Assembly: GCA_964538515.1 (NCBI GenBank)
Contig: CAZIEW010000010.1
Span: 1-64,000 of the forward strand
Length of the DNA: 64,000 nt
Reading direction: 5' to 3'
Source of the DNA: CALBZH01 sp964538515
GTDB lineage: Bacteria > Desulfobacterota > Syntrophobacteria > Syntrophobacterales > Syntrophobacteraceae
Shown: piece by piece, positions 29,778-38,962 of the stretch
Numbering within the stretch: the stretch's first letter is position 1
How the letters are laid out: the number at the start of each line of letters is the position of its first letter
The notes under the pieces: generated by a model
What the model was told of the DNA's origin: nothing
Database searches by the model: none
What the model saw: the letters and a program-made list of their open reading frames with translations, nothing else
Translations under genes and position numbers: made by a program

Positions 29778-30147
29778 GACGCATTCCTTCCTTTCCGGTT
29801 GATAGGTGGGGCTCTCAGGGTGCTTCTGTGCATGGGGTCGGACGAAACAACGCCATCGGGCACGAGCCAACCCGCCCGGGCAAAGACCGACCCGTCACCA
29901 AGAAACGACGAATCGGGGCACAGCCCGTATGAGCCCTGATTGAACGACGGCTTAGAGGCTGAAGAATCTCAGGACCCTGAGACTCATCAGCGAATTCAGG
30001 TGTGAAAGGAAGATGCGGGAAGCAATCGCCCGCTATGGCGGGAGCTATTGTCGATCATACGCTCAGACAATGTGCTTAGGGTTAAGCGGCGAAAAGCGGC
30101 TTGCTCCGGATTACACCTCGGCACCGACGGTGTGCACCCGATCCCGT
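29778..30147. other. Intergenic region, nothing recognised
   Basis: Between the minus-strand Fe-S oxidoreductase and the end of the minus-strand TIM-barrel gene. It should hold the promoter of the oxidoreductase. No repeat or RNA was identified. Confidence 0.4.
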
Positions 30148-30996
30148 TCAGACAGTAAGCGCATCTGGTGAAGCCCTGTCCCTAAAACCGCAAAGGCTGC
30201 CCTCGAAATGCTCATTGGGGCCATCTCCAAGGAACTCCCGCACTACCCGGAGCGTATCAAGCAAGGCCTTCTCCTCGCGAAGCTCGAGAACCCACCAATC
30301 GCATGGGAGACAGGTGAGCAGATGGAGCCGATCCACCAAATCTTCCAGGGATGAGGGGGCCGTGTGCCGGTCGTTCCTTTCTTCGTGATAAATGTGCGCG
30401 TTAAAGACCCGCCTGTGATGGGGCGTCACCAGATCTTCAAGATCGAAGCGTTGGCTCTGAACGGAGGGGCTCATCCGGGCATGGCCAATATCCAGAGTGA
30501 CGGCAGCGCTGGATTTGCGGACAAGCTTCTCAAAAAGCTCGGGGCGACTTGACCAACCGGATGCAAGGTTTTCCAGGCACACGCACACCCCCAGGGCTTC
30601 TCCGTAGCGCACGAGCTCCCCGAGTCGCTTGACGCTCCGCTCCCAGGAAAGGTCCTCGTAGCTCTGCCGTCCCAGCCCCAGATGAATCGTCATGAAGCGA
30701 CCATCCAAACTGGAGACCGTTTCACAAGCCCTCCTGAAGATGTCGACAGCCGTATTGCCCCTCGCTGCGTCCTCATCGCCCAGGTCCACCCCCGTGAACG
30801 CACAATGATACCGCACTTCCAGGGGAGCGAGCGCTTCGATCCGCCGGCGCAGGCCAAGCCGCTCCACTTCATTGTTCGGCAGGTCCTCGACTTTGAGCGT
30901 CCAGTCCACCCCCTGGAAGCCGTTCATCAAGGCTGTCTGCTTCAACGAATCGACATTAGATATGAAATTGCACAACGCCAGCTTGGGCGACGGCAT
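30148..30996 (-). CDS. Sugar phosphate isomerase/epimerase-like TIM-barrel protein
   Basis: 282 residues with the AP_endonuc_2 (xylose isomerase-like TIM barrel) pattern: strand ends TIHLGLG, CLENLAS, TLDIGHA and NAHIYHE, in which His, Glu and Asp residues at the barrel rim could bind a metal. The family includes sugar isomerases, inosose dehydratases and endonuclease IV; which applies here cannot be told. No ribosome-binding site is striking. It stands alone and is divergent from the hybrid kinase gene on the plus strand. Confidence 0.75.
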   Translation of the reverse strand: MPSPKLALCNFISNVDSLKQTALMNGFQGVDWTLKVEDLPNNEVERLGLRRRIEALAPLEVRYHCAFTGVDLGDEDAARGNTAVDIFRRACETVSSLDGRFMTIHLGLGRQSYEDLSWERSVKRLGELVRYGEALGVCVCLENLASGWSSRPELFEKLVRKSSAAVTLDIGHARMSPSVQSQRFDLEDLVTPHHRRVFNAHIYHEERNDRHTAPSSLEDLVDRLHLLTCLPCDWWVLELREEKALLDTLRVVREFLGDGPNEHFEGSLCGFRDRASPDALTV

Positions 30997-31235
30997 AGCT
31001 GCCTCGGCTTCGTTCTCGACCTGCCACGCGCCTGTTGTTCATGCTTCGAGCATACTCAATCGCATTCTCTGTCTAGTTTCTTATGTCGAACTATTCAAAT
31101 AGGTAATCTCAATTCTGATTCTTCGAAGCCATAGGAAAAATGGCTGCGAAGAAAGTCCCCGGGGAATTCGGGCGTTGAGAGATCCAGAGAAGAGCATTTT
31201 CGGGTAGGCTCGCCGTTTGTTTTGGTCTAAACAGG

Positions 31236-33770
31236 GTGCGAGTGGCGATGCATGACTCGCGTGCGCGCCGAGACCGCGCGCAGCCGCGTCCGGAATTCGT
31301 TGCCGACCGATGGCCGCGGCACATGACAAATGACGGCAACAAAGCTGATGTGGATCTCCAAAGGGGGTTACGGGCTGCGGGAGGGCTGAGCGAGATGCTC
31401 CACGATGGGGGAAGGGAATCGACTTTGTCCGAAGGAGGCCGGGACCCGCATCGGTACGGTCCGGAAACGCCTGAAGGGTCCCGCCTGTGGCTGAAGTACG
31501 GCCTGGCGGTGCTCCTGTCGATTCTTGCGCTCTCGACGCGGCTGAGCCTGGCGTTCTGGATCGGCAGCGACCGTCCCTTGTTCATCCTGTTTCAGAGCTT
31601 CATCATTGTCAGTGCCTACGTGGGAGGGCTTGGCCCCGGTCTCGTGTCGACGGTGTTGATCGGGCTGAGTGTTGTCTACTTCGTCCTGCCCCCAGTCCAT
31701 ACCTTTTCGATCGAGCGTCCGGCTGACCTCGTACAATGGGTGCTCCTCATGGCGGGAGGGACGCTGATCAGCGTGCTGAGCGAGATGCTCCATCGTTTCA
31801 GACGAGCGGCAAAGGGCAGCGAACGGCAGATGAGCGACCGAAAGCGGGCGGAGGAAGCGCTGCGTGTGAGCGAGGGGCGGTTTCGGCTGGCATGGGAAAC
31901 CAGTCCCGACGCCTTGAGCATCAGCAGCCTCGAGGACGGAACCTATCTGGACGTGAACGACGGGTATACCTTCCTGACCGGGTACAGCAGGGAAGAAGTG
32001 GTTGGGAAATCCGCTCTGGAGATCCCTTTTTGGGCGGACGTTCGAGATCGAGCTCCCTTTGCTGAGGCTCTCGCACGGCATGGGCATTTGCGCAATTACG
32101 AGACCAAGCTGCGCAGGCGGGATGGTGAGACACGGACCATATTGATCTCGGCGGGGCTCATGAGTCTCAATGGGGATCGTCATCTGCTGGCCGTAACGAA
32201 GGATATCGAAGATATCAAGCAGGCGGACGAGGCGCTGCGCGCCTCTGAAGAAAAGTACCGCTACGTGGTGGAGAATGCCAACGACGCCATCTTCATTGCG
32301 CAGGACGGATTTGTCAAATTTCCCAATTCCAGGCTGGAGGCCATATCAGGATACAGTCTGGAGGAGCTCTCCCAGAGACCGTTTCTGGATTTCGTTCATC
32401 CGGAAGACCGAGAGGCCGTCGCCGGCATGCACCGAACACGCATGGAGGGGGAACAGGTTCCGACCATGTATTCCTTTCGAGGGATCACCAAGTCCGGTGA
32501 AACGATCTGGCTGGAGATCAGCAGTGTGTTCCGCATGTGGGAAGGAAGACCCGCGTCGCTCAACTTCATGCGCGACATCACCCAGGAGAAGCGACTCGAA
32601 TCCCAGCTGATTCACGCTCACAAGATGGAAGCGGTCGGGACCCTGGCTGGAGGGATCGCTCATGATTTCAATAATCTCCTTCAGGCGGTGAGCGGATACG
32701 CCGAGCTCCTGCTCCAGCAGACCTCGGAAGGGGAAAAAGGGTTTCGGGAGCTTCGGGAGATCAAGCGAGCCGCAAGCCGAGGGGGCGAGCTCACACGTCA
32801 GCTGCTCACCTTCAGCCGCAAGGTCGAGCCGCAGCTCCGACCCGTCGATCTCAACATCATTGTTAACGATGTGAGGACGCTCCTGGAACGGACAATCCCC
32901 AAGATGATCCAGATTGAGCTTCATCTGGCGGCCGACCTGAGCCTTGTCAACGCAGACAGCTCCCAGATTGAGCAAGTCCTGATGAACCTCGTCGTCAATG
33001 GGCGGGACGCGATGCCGGATGGAGGCACACTGTCGATCCATACCAGCAATATCACCCTTGACGAGCCGTACTGCCGAAGCCACCCGGATGTGGCGCCGGG
33101 GGAGTACGTCCTTCTCGCGGTCGCCGACACGGGCTTTGGAATGGACAAGGAAACCAGGGAGCATGTGTTCGATCCCTTCTTCACCACCAAGGAAGTGGGG
33201 AAGGGGTCCGGCCTGGGGCTCGCCATTGTCTACGGCATCGTGAAGAGCCACCAGGGGCACGTTCTCTGTACAAGCTGTCCGGGCCAGGGGACCGTCATTG
33301 AAATCTACCTTCCCGCTGTGGAACGGGCGTCGATGGCCTCGAACGCCTCCATCGCCCCCACTGCATTGCACGGTGGGACCGAAACCATCCTTCTTGTGGA
33401 CGATGACGCCTCCCTGCGTGATCTCGGGGAGCAGATGCTTCGCGTGTATGGGTACACCGTGATCTCGGCCCCGGATGGGGAAAGTGCTCTGGAAGTGTAC
33501 CGGGAGCACAAGAACCGCATTGACTTGGTGATTCTCGATCTGATCATGCCGGGAATGGGGGGAGCCCTGTGTCTTCAGGCTCTTAAGGAGATCGACCCCC
33601 AAGGCAAAGTCCTCATCGCAAGTGGTTATTCCGCGGAAGGTGAGCGCGAGAAAGCCATCGCGAGCGGGGCCACGGCGTTCCTTCAAAAGCCATATGGGCT
33701 CCCCGAGATGCTCGAAGCCGTCCGGCAAGCACTCGATGGCGAGTCGCATCAAGAGCCCATGCCGGCATGA
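31236..33770 (+). CDS. Hybrid sensor histidine kinase with DUF4118-like membrane domain
   Basis: Up to 844 residues. A membrane region at about 85-190 (LWLKYGLAVLLSILALSTRL, then AYVGGLGPGLVSTVLIGLS) resembles the KdpD-type DUF4118 four-helix module. Two PAS domains follow (about 210-335 and 340-460), then HisKA with GGIAHDFNNLLQAVSGYAEL, HATPase with VNGRDAM, ADTGFGMD and GKGSGLGLAIVYGIVK, and a C-terminal receiver with VDDDASLRDL and the acceptor Asp in VILDLIMPGMGG. The start is uncertain: GTG 31236 gives an unusual ~80-residue polar leader, and ATG 31323 is an alternative. No response regulator is adjacent. The architecture resembles the 16.9 kb kinase and the deleted copy near 35.4 kb. 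Confidence 0.85.
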   Translation: MRVAMHDSRARRDRAQPRPEFVADRWPRHMTNDGNKADVDLQRGLRAAGGLSEMLHDGGRESTLSEGGRDPHRYGPETPEGSRLWLKYGLAVLLSILALSTRLSLAFWIGSDRPLFILFQSFIIVSAYVGGLGPGLVSTVLIGLSVVYFVLPPVHTFSIERPADLVQWVLLMAGGTLISVLSEMLHRFRRAAKGSERQMSDRKRAEEALRVSEGRFRLAWETSPDALSISSLEDGTYLDVNDGYTFLTGYSREEVVGKSALEIPFWADVRDRAPFAEALARHGHLRNYETKLRRRDGETRTILISAGLMSLNGDRHLLAVTKDIEDIKQADEALRASEEKYRYVVENANDAIFIAQDGFVKFPNSRLEAISGYSLEELSQRPFLDFVHPEDREAVAGMHRTRMEGEQVPTMYSFRGITKSGETIWLEISSVFRMWEGRPASLNFMRDITQEKRLESQLIHAHKMEAVGTLAGGIAHDFNNLLQAVSGYAELLLQQTSEGEKGFRELREIKRAASRGGELTRQLLTFSRKVEPQLRPVDLNIIVNDVRTLLERTIPKMIQIELHLAADLSLVNADSSQIEQVLMNLVVNGRDAMPDGGTLSIHTSNITLDEPYCRSHPDVAPGEYVLLAVADTGFGMDKETREHVFDPFFTTKEVGKGSGLGLAIVYGIVKSHQGHVLCTSCPGQGTVIEIYLPAVERASMASNASIAPTALHGGTETILLVDDDASLRDLGEQMLRVYGYTVISAPDGESALEVYREHKNRIDLVILDLIMPGMGGALCLQALKEIDPQGKVLIASGYSAEGEREKAIASGATAFLQKPYGLPEMLEAVRQALDGESHQEPMPA

Positions 33771-35146
33771 GGCTCAATCCCGTCCTGGTTTCTTCCACGC
33801 CACCAGGCGTACAGCATCAAACAGGCTGTCAGGAGTGCAAAATAGACCGGGAACCAGGCGATGGAACGGATGAAGATCTCATCGGTCACCCGCTCCGTAG
33901 AGAGCGCGCCTCCCCGGTCCGGAGCGCCGCTCCTGAGTGCCAGCAGAAGGAATGAGTACAAAAGACCGATGAGACCATATGCCAAGTTGTAGGATAAGCC
34001 CTTGAAGCTCAGCACGGTCGCCCTCTGCCGCGAGTCGGTGATCTCGTTCAGGTAGTGGCTGACCAGGAAATGAACGCATTGCATGACGGCCATGAGGACC
34101 ACCACCGGCACGAGGCCGACGAAGGGCCAGAATCGGCTCATACCGACCAGCCCCAGCAACGTCACCGCGGCCAGAAGGCTCAGGTTGGTCGCCGGTGAAG
34201 TCCTTGCAGCCAGCCGACGCGCGAGGCGCGGCACGAAGAGCCCCAGACTGGCCATTGCGGATCCGATGAGCCCGAACGAGGCTTCGGGAAGATCGATGAG
34301 TCGGTAGTATTGGCTGTTCATGGTGATGAGCATGCGGATTACGTGGTCGAACAAGAGCCCGGCCAGGATGACGATCAAAGCGAGCGGGGTGCTGAGAATC
34401 CATCGTCCGGCCTCGAGCGTCAAGCGAAAGGCACCGGAAATGGACTCGCGGCAGCCATCGGAGATCGGGCATGCTTGAGAGCTTTGCGGTGAAGGTTCCC
34501 GCATCCCGAGAGTGGTCACCAGAGCCAGTATTGCGGAACAGACGGTCAGATACACGGGAAAGCGCAGGGTCGTCTCTTGCGTGATGGACAGACTCAAGCC
34601 CAGCTTTCGCACCAGCCATTGCAGCAGGGTCGGGTCGTAGACCGCGGCTCCCACCGTCATCACGATGATGAAGACGGTCGACTGGACGCGCATCTGCACC
34701 TCCAGGACACGCCCCCAGTCCCGAACGTCCCCGTCGTGCTTGAGGGAATCGTAAGCGAGCGCCTCATCGGCACCGCTTGCGGCCGCTTCGGCCGCCCCAC
34801 TCAGCACGCGATTGACCAAAAATGCGGTGAAGAGCCAATTGGGGTGACCTTTGGGCGCCAAGCACAAGACCACCATCTCCAGGACCATGAGCACGCCGCT
34901 CAAGACCAACAGATTTCGCCGACCCAGGATATCGGCCAGAGCCCCGGACGGGACTTCCAGCAGGACAATGGTCGCTGCCCAGACCGCGTTGAGCCATGCA
35001 AACTGAGGCAGGCTGAGCCCAAAATCCAAAAAGAGGATCGTGAATACCGGATAGTAGAATCGGGCGTTGAATGATGCCCGGAAAACCACGAACCGGCGCA
35101 CATTGGGAATACTGAACGGCGAAGGAATCGTGCGTGATAGATCCAT
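33749..35146 (-). CDS. MFS transporter
   Basis: About 465 residues with around twelve hydrophobic segments. The MFS signature between helices 2 and 3 appears as VPSGALADILGRRNLL. The start MDLSRTIP at 35146 follows GGGGGGA; a longer in-frame stretch upstream has no family features. The central loop (SPQSSQACPISDGC) separates the two halves. The substrate is unknown. It overlaps the end of the hybrid kinase by 22 nt in a convergent arrangement. Confidence 0.82.
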   Translation of the reverse strand: MDLSRTIPSPFSIPNVRRFVVFRASFNARFYYPVFTILFLDFGLSLPQFAWLNAVWAATIVLLEVPSGALADILGRRNLLVLSGVLMVLEMVVLCLAPKGHPNWLFTAFLVNRVLSGAAEAAASGADEALAYDSLKHDGDVRDWGRVLEVQMRVQSTVFIIVMTVGAAVYDPTLLQWLVRKLGLSLSITQETTLRFPVYLTVCSAILALVTTLGMREPSPQSSQACPISDGCRESISGAFRLTLEAGRWILSTPLALIVILAGLLFDHVIRMLITMNSQYYRLIDLPEASFGLIGSAMASLGLFVPRLARRLAARTSPATNLSLLAAVTLLGLVGMSRFWPFVGLVPVVVLMAVMQCVHFLVSHYLNEITDSRQRATVLSFKGLSYNLAYGLIGLLYSFLLLALRSGAPDRGGALSTERVTDEIFIRSIAWFPVYFALLTACLMLYAWWRGRNQDGIEPHAGMGS

Positions 35147-35355
35147 AGGTCCCCCCATGGTTTGACGCTTCAAAGATGCCCCCATGGCTCGCGGTCCCCG
35201 GGCGCGGTAGGAGCCGTGCTTCGACGCTTGATGGCCTTGCGGTTTCCGCACGGCGTGGTCTATCTCGTTGCGGTCTGGGCAGTGGTGGCTCGGCCTTAAT
35301 GTTGCCAAGCCTCCATGCCATGTTTTTCAAAGGAGTGCAAACAAAGGAGAATCCC

Positions 35356-35769
35356 ATGATGTGGGGAGCCTTTCCAGCGGTCCTGCTTGAAATGTGCCTT
35401 TGCCGGGTCTCGGTGTCGGCCCCGACGGCTCAAGCCAGAGAGGCTCGTTTTGTTGACAGTCCCCATCCTCATTACTCGACCGGCGAGCTGGGCAAGGCGC
35501 CCAAGGGGGGAGTGGCGCACGATTTCAACAACACGCTGAGCCTCAATCAAGGCTACACCGACATGGCCCGCGATCAGGTTGCCCCGGCCCTGACGCTTTA
35601 TGCCGATCTTAAGGAAATTCAGAAAGCCGCCGAGCGCTCACCCAACCTGACCCGGCAGCCCCTGGCCTTTGCCAGCACGGAGACTCCGTTGGGACGCGGG
35701 GAGACGGCGCTGCAGGTTGAGGATGAGCCGGCAATAAAGGTCAGGGAAACGCAGGATGAGTCACCATGA
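35356..35769 (+). pseudogene. Internally deleted hybrid histidine kinase remnant with signal-like N-terminus
   Basis: 138 codons. After a hydrophobic leader (MMWGAFPAVLLEMCLCRVSV) comes GGVAHDFNNTLSLNQGYTDM followed by KEIQKAAERSPNLTRQPLAF, clearly a HisKA dimerisation domain like those of the two intact kinases. It then jumps within a few residues to RGETALQVEDEPAI, the start of a receiver domain, and ends. The whole HATPase domain (about 200 residues) and the rest of the receiver are missing, so it cannot work as a kinase. GGAG precedes the ATG. The last 4 nt overlap the DMT transporter start, so translation of the remnant may still serve that gene. Confidence 0.65.
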
Positions 35770-36689
35770 GCAGAGAGCCATCGATCAGGCGGCGCGAAGC
35801 GTTGGATATCCGGGCCAGCCTGATTCTGGTCATCCTGTGCGCAAGCTGGGGGGGGCAGCAGGTGGCGATCAAGGTGGCCAACCAAGGCATCTCTCCCATG
35901 CTTCAGGCGGGGATCCGCTCCGCGTGCGCTGCCGTGCTGCTCGGCTTGTGGATGCGCTTTCGCCGCGAGCCCTTCCTGGACAGGGATGGCACCCTTTGGT
36001 GGGGCATCGGGGCCGGTCTGCTGTTTTCGGGGGAGTTCCTCCTGATTTACTGGGGACTTATGTTCACCAACGCGTCGCGTGCGGTGATCTTCCTCTACAT
36101 GTCTCCTTTCGTTGTCGCGTTGGGCGCTCAACGCTTTATCCCTGGCGAGAAGCTCCACCGTCTCCAGGTTGTTGGCCTCCTGTGTGCCTTTTCCGGCGTG
36201 CTCGCGGCGGTCGCGGAATCCGTGAGCCTGCCGACAGGGGCGATGCTGCTCGGGGACATGATGCTCATCGGCGCGGCTGTCCTTTGGGGAGCGACGACCG
36301 TGCTGATCAAGGCAAGTCCCCTCGCTCGCATCTCAGCCGGCAAAACGCTCCTCTATCAGTTGGTCGTGTCGGCTATCTTGCTTCCTCTTGGGTCGGCCGC
36401 CGCGGGGGAAAAGGGCATCGTCCTGGTTACCCCTCTCATCGCGGGCTGCCTCCTCTACCAGACGGTTTGGATCGCTTTCATCACGTATCTCGCGTGGTTT
36501 TGGCTCGTCCGGGAATACCCGGCTTCGCGCCTTGCCTCGTTCACCTTTCTCACCCCGCTGTTCGGCGTTCTGGCGGGCGGTCTGCTCCTCCACGAACGGA
36601 TCACGACAATGCTGTTCGTTTCGCTTTTTCTTGTGGCGATGGGGATCTACCTGGTCAATCGCCCCGCCCTACGGTCGCGTGTGAATTGA
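35766..36689 (+). CDS. DMT-family (EamA) permease
   Basis: 307 residues with about ten membrane helices in two EamA repeats: LILVILCASWGGQQVAIKVA at the start of the first, LGDMMLIGAAVLWGATTVLI at the start of the second, and FLTPLFGVLAGGLLLHERIT near the end, which is a typical EamA ending. Such proteins are drug/metabolite exporters of varied substrates; none can be named here. The ATG overlaps the stop of the preceding kinase remnant by 4 nt. Confidence 0.88.
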   Translation: MSREPSIRRREALDIRASLILVILCASWGGQQVAIKVANQGISPMLQAGIRSACAAVLLGLWMRFRREPFLDRDGTLWWGIGAGLLFSGEFLLIYWGLMFTNASRAVIFLYMSPFVVALGAQRFIPGEKLHRLQVVGLLCAFSGVLAAVAESVSLPTGAMLLGDMMLIGAAVLWGATTVLIKASPLARISAGKTLLYQLVVSAILLPLGSAAAGEKGIVLVTPLIAGCLLYQTVWIAFITYLAWFWLVREYPASRLASFTFLTPLFGVLAGGLLLHERITTMLFVSLFLVAMGIYLVNRPALRSRVN

Positions 36690-36839
36690 TTGTCTCGATC
36701 GCAACAATCGATTCACATTGATCTTACCGATTTGACCATTCCTCCCTCTCCACATAGCCTGTAGAGCCGCCGTAAAGCGGCGCACACCATCCAAAGTCGA
36801 ACAATCAGTCATTCTGTCATCCCGGTGGAGGTTGAATCC

Positions 36840-38114
36840 ATGGCGACACCCTACGATGCAATGTGGGAGAAGCTCAACCTGGATCTTGATGCCCATGAGG
36901 GGCTCCTGCAGGTGTTGGGGAAGTTTTACGGAGACATTTACCTGAGCCAGACCGGCCGGTTGCGAGGGACGGAATACCTCGACTTCGTTCTCTCGGAAGT
37001 GCATGGCCTGCGCATCAAGGAGCTCCAGGATGCAAAGGCACAAGGCAGAAAGATCATCGGAACGTTTTGCGTGTTTGTCCCCGAAGAGATCGTTCTGGCG
37101 GCCGGCGGCATCCAGGTGGGGCTTTGCGCGGGGGCGGAGGCCGGAAAGGAAGCCGCCGAGAAGATTCTTCCCCGAAACACCTGCGCGCTCATCAAATCGT
37201 TTGTCGGCTTCAAGCTCTCGCGGCTCTGCCCGTACATCGAGTCCTGCGACCTGGTGGTGGGCGAGACCACTTGCGACGGGAAGAAAAAGGCCTACGAAAT
37301 TTTTGAAGAATACGCCCCCGTCTATGTCATGGAAATCCCGCAGATGAAAAACCGCTGCGACCGCGACCTGTGGAAGGCGGAAATCCTCCGGTTCAAGGAC
37401 AAAGTCGAAGCGGTTACCGGAAACGCGGTCACCGCCGCCGGTCTCAAGGAGGCCATCCGGGTGGTCAATGCACGGCGCAGCGTCCTGCAGCGTCTCAATC
37501 GCCTGCGGGCGGCCAGCCCCGTTCCGATTTCCGGCCGCGACGTGCTGCTGGTAAACCAGATCAGCTTTTACGACGATCCCGTCCGCTTCACGGAGAGTAT
37601 CGGGAAGCTCTGCGACGAGATCGAGGTACGGGTCAAAGCGTCCGAAGGCATCGTGTCCGAGGAAACGCCACGCCTCATGCTCTCCGGCTGTCCCATGGCT
37701 GTTCCCAACTGGAAGCTCCCGTACATCATCGAGTCCTCCGGCGCCGTGATCGTCGGTGAGGAGTCTTGCATCGGCACCCGCAACACTCGGGATCTGGTGG
37801 AAGACAAGGGAGAGACGTTGGACGAGCTGCTGGACGTCCTCGCCGACCGCTACATGAAAATCGACTGTGCCTGCTTCACGCCCAACACGGAACGGCTCGA
37901 CCACATCGTCGATATGGCCAAGGATCTCAAGGTAAACGGGGTCATTCATTATGGCCTCTCCTTCTGCCAACCGTACGGCATCGAGGCGTTCAAGGTGGAA
38001 AGAGCATTGAAGGAAGCCGAAATCCCCATGCTTTCCATCGAAACCGACTACAGCATGGAGGATGTGGAGCAGCTGAAGACCCGCGTGGAAGCCTTTGTGG
38101 AAATGGTGCGTTGA
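36840..38114 (+). CDS. Double-cubane-cluster anaerobic reductase (2-hydroxyacyl-CoA dehydratase-like)
   Basis: About 424 residues of the HgdB/FldB superfamily in the single-polypeptide, YjiM-like form. Conserved cysteines occur in GTFCVFVPEEIV, NTCALIKSFVG, CPYIESCDLVVGETTCDGKK, LSGCPMAVPNWKL, GEESCIGTR and DCACFTPN. Proteins of this form with an adjacent activase have been described as double-cubane-cluster reductases that act on small molecules such as acetylene or azide at very low potential; the natural substrate is unknown. The ATG at 36840 follows GGAGG with 8-nt spacing. The activase gene follows directly, so the pair is a functional unit: ATP-driven single-electron transfer from activase to reductase, in the cytoplasm, strictly anaerobic. 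Confidence 0.85.
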   Translation: MATPYDAMWEKLNLDLDAHEGLLQVLGKFYGDIYLSQTGRLRGTEYLDFVLSEVHGLRIKELQDAKAQGRKIIGTFCVFVPEEIVLAAGGIQVGLCAGAEAGKEAAEKILPRNTCALIKSFVGFKLSRLCPYIESCDLVVGETTCDGKKKAYEIFEEYAPVYVMEIPQMKNRCDRDLWKAEILRFKDKVEAVTGNAVTAAGLKEAIRVVNARRSVLQRLNRLRAASPVPISGRDVLLVNQISFYDDPVRFTESIGKLCDEIEVRVKASEGIVSEETPRLMLSGCPMAVPNWKLPYIIESSGAVIVGEESCIGTRNTRDLVEDKGETLDELLDVLADRYMKIDCACFTPNTERLDHIVDMAKDLKVNGVIHYGLSFCQPYGIEAFKVERALKEAEIPMLSIETDYSMEDVEQLKTRVEAFVEMVR

Positions 38115-38146
38115 GGGCACCGCCGTCAGAGAGTGAGTCTGGACCC

Positions 38147-38932
38147 GTGAAAGCCTCAGGAACCACGGCCGGGATTGACATCGGGTCCCGGTCCATTGAA
38201 TTGGTTGTCTGGAACGGCCGTGAGCCAACCCGGCAGCTCCGGGTCCCCACGACCTTCGATCCCCTGGCCCAGTGCCGAAAGCTGATGGAGGACCTCGAGG
38301 TGGGGCACGTGGTCGCAACGGGCTACGGGAGGAAGCTCTTCGCGGAGGCCTTTCAGCAGCTCGAGGTAACGACCATCACGGAAATCCAGGCCTATGCCCT
38401 CGGGGCTCGATTTCTTCACCCGGAAGCCCAAACCGTGCTCGACATCGGCGGCCAGGACACCAAAGTCATAGCGCTCAACCCGCAGGGAAAAGTGGCGAAG
38501 TTCGAGATGAACGACCGCTGCGCCGCAGGGACCGGGAAATTCCTCGAATTCATGGCAACCGCGCTTCAGCTCCCCCTGGAGTCATTTGGCGACTTTGCCC
38601 TTCAATCCGACAAACGGATTCAGATCAACAGCATGTGCACGGTCTTCGCCGAAAGCGAAGCGACGTCGCTCATGGCTCGCGGCGAAAAACCGCACAACAT
38701 CGCCATGGGGCTTCATTTGGCCATCGTGCAGCGGACGGTGGCCATGCTTCGCCGCGTGGGAGGGGAGCCGCCTGTCCTTTTCGCGGGAGGAGTCGCCCAC
38801 AACTCGTGCGTCCGGAAGCTGCTTGAAGAAAAGCTTGAGCACCCGGTCGTCATCCCCGAAAACCCTGACATGGTGGGCGCCTTAGGGGCTGCCCTTCATG
38901 GCAGAAGCCTCGCATCCGTATCGGTCCTTTGA
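38147..38932 (+). CDS. ATP-dependent activase of the double-cubane reductase (HgdC/YjiL-like)
   Basis: About 261 residues of the ASKHA fold: GIDIGSRSIELVVW (phosphate loop 1), DIGGQDTKVIAL (loop 2) and FAGGVAHN (adenosine motif). Two cysteines, in NDRCAAGTGKF and NSMCTVFAES, are at the positions that bridge a single 4Fe-4S cluster across the homodimer. It uses ATP hydrolysis to inject electrons into the reductase encoded just upstream. The GTG at 38147 is the best-fitting start; a TTG at 38111 overlapping the upstream stop is an alternative. No strong ribosome-binding site is visible, so translational coupling is likely. Confidence 0.85.
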   Translation: MKASGTTAGIDIGSRSIELVVWNGREPTRQLRVPTTFDPLAQCRKLMEDLEVGHVVATGYGRKLFAEAFQQLEVTTITEIQAYALGARFLHPEAQTVLDIGGQDTKVIALNPQGKVAKFEMNDRCAAGTGKFLEFMATALQLPLESFGDFALQSDKRIQINSMCTVFAESEATSLMARGEKPHNIAMGLHLAIVQRTVAMLRRVGGEPPVLFAGGVAHNSCVRKLLEEKLEHPVVIPENPDMVGALGAALHGRSLASVSVL

Positions 38933-38962
38933 TCGGCGTGTGAGCTCGATGGAGGAGAGACA

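Noticed and set aside
32346..33752. Minus-strand open frame (468 codons) in the second hybrid kinase
   Set aside because: Antisense of HisKA/HATPase/receiver coding sequence; no own motifs.
37766..38146. Extended N-terminus for the activase gene
   Set aside because: It would overlap most of the 3' part of the reductase and reads as out-of-frame sequence; the ASKHA fold begins only after 38147.
36669..38318. Long minus-strand open frame (549 codons) across the double-cubane reductase
   Set aside because: Antisense shadow of a gene with many conserved cysteines; typical of GC-rich DNA.
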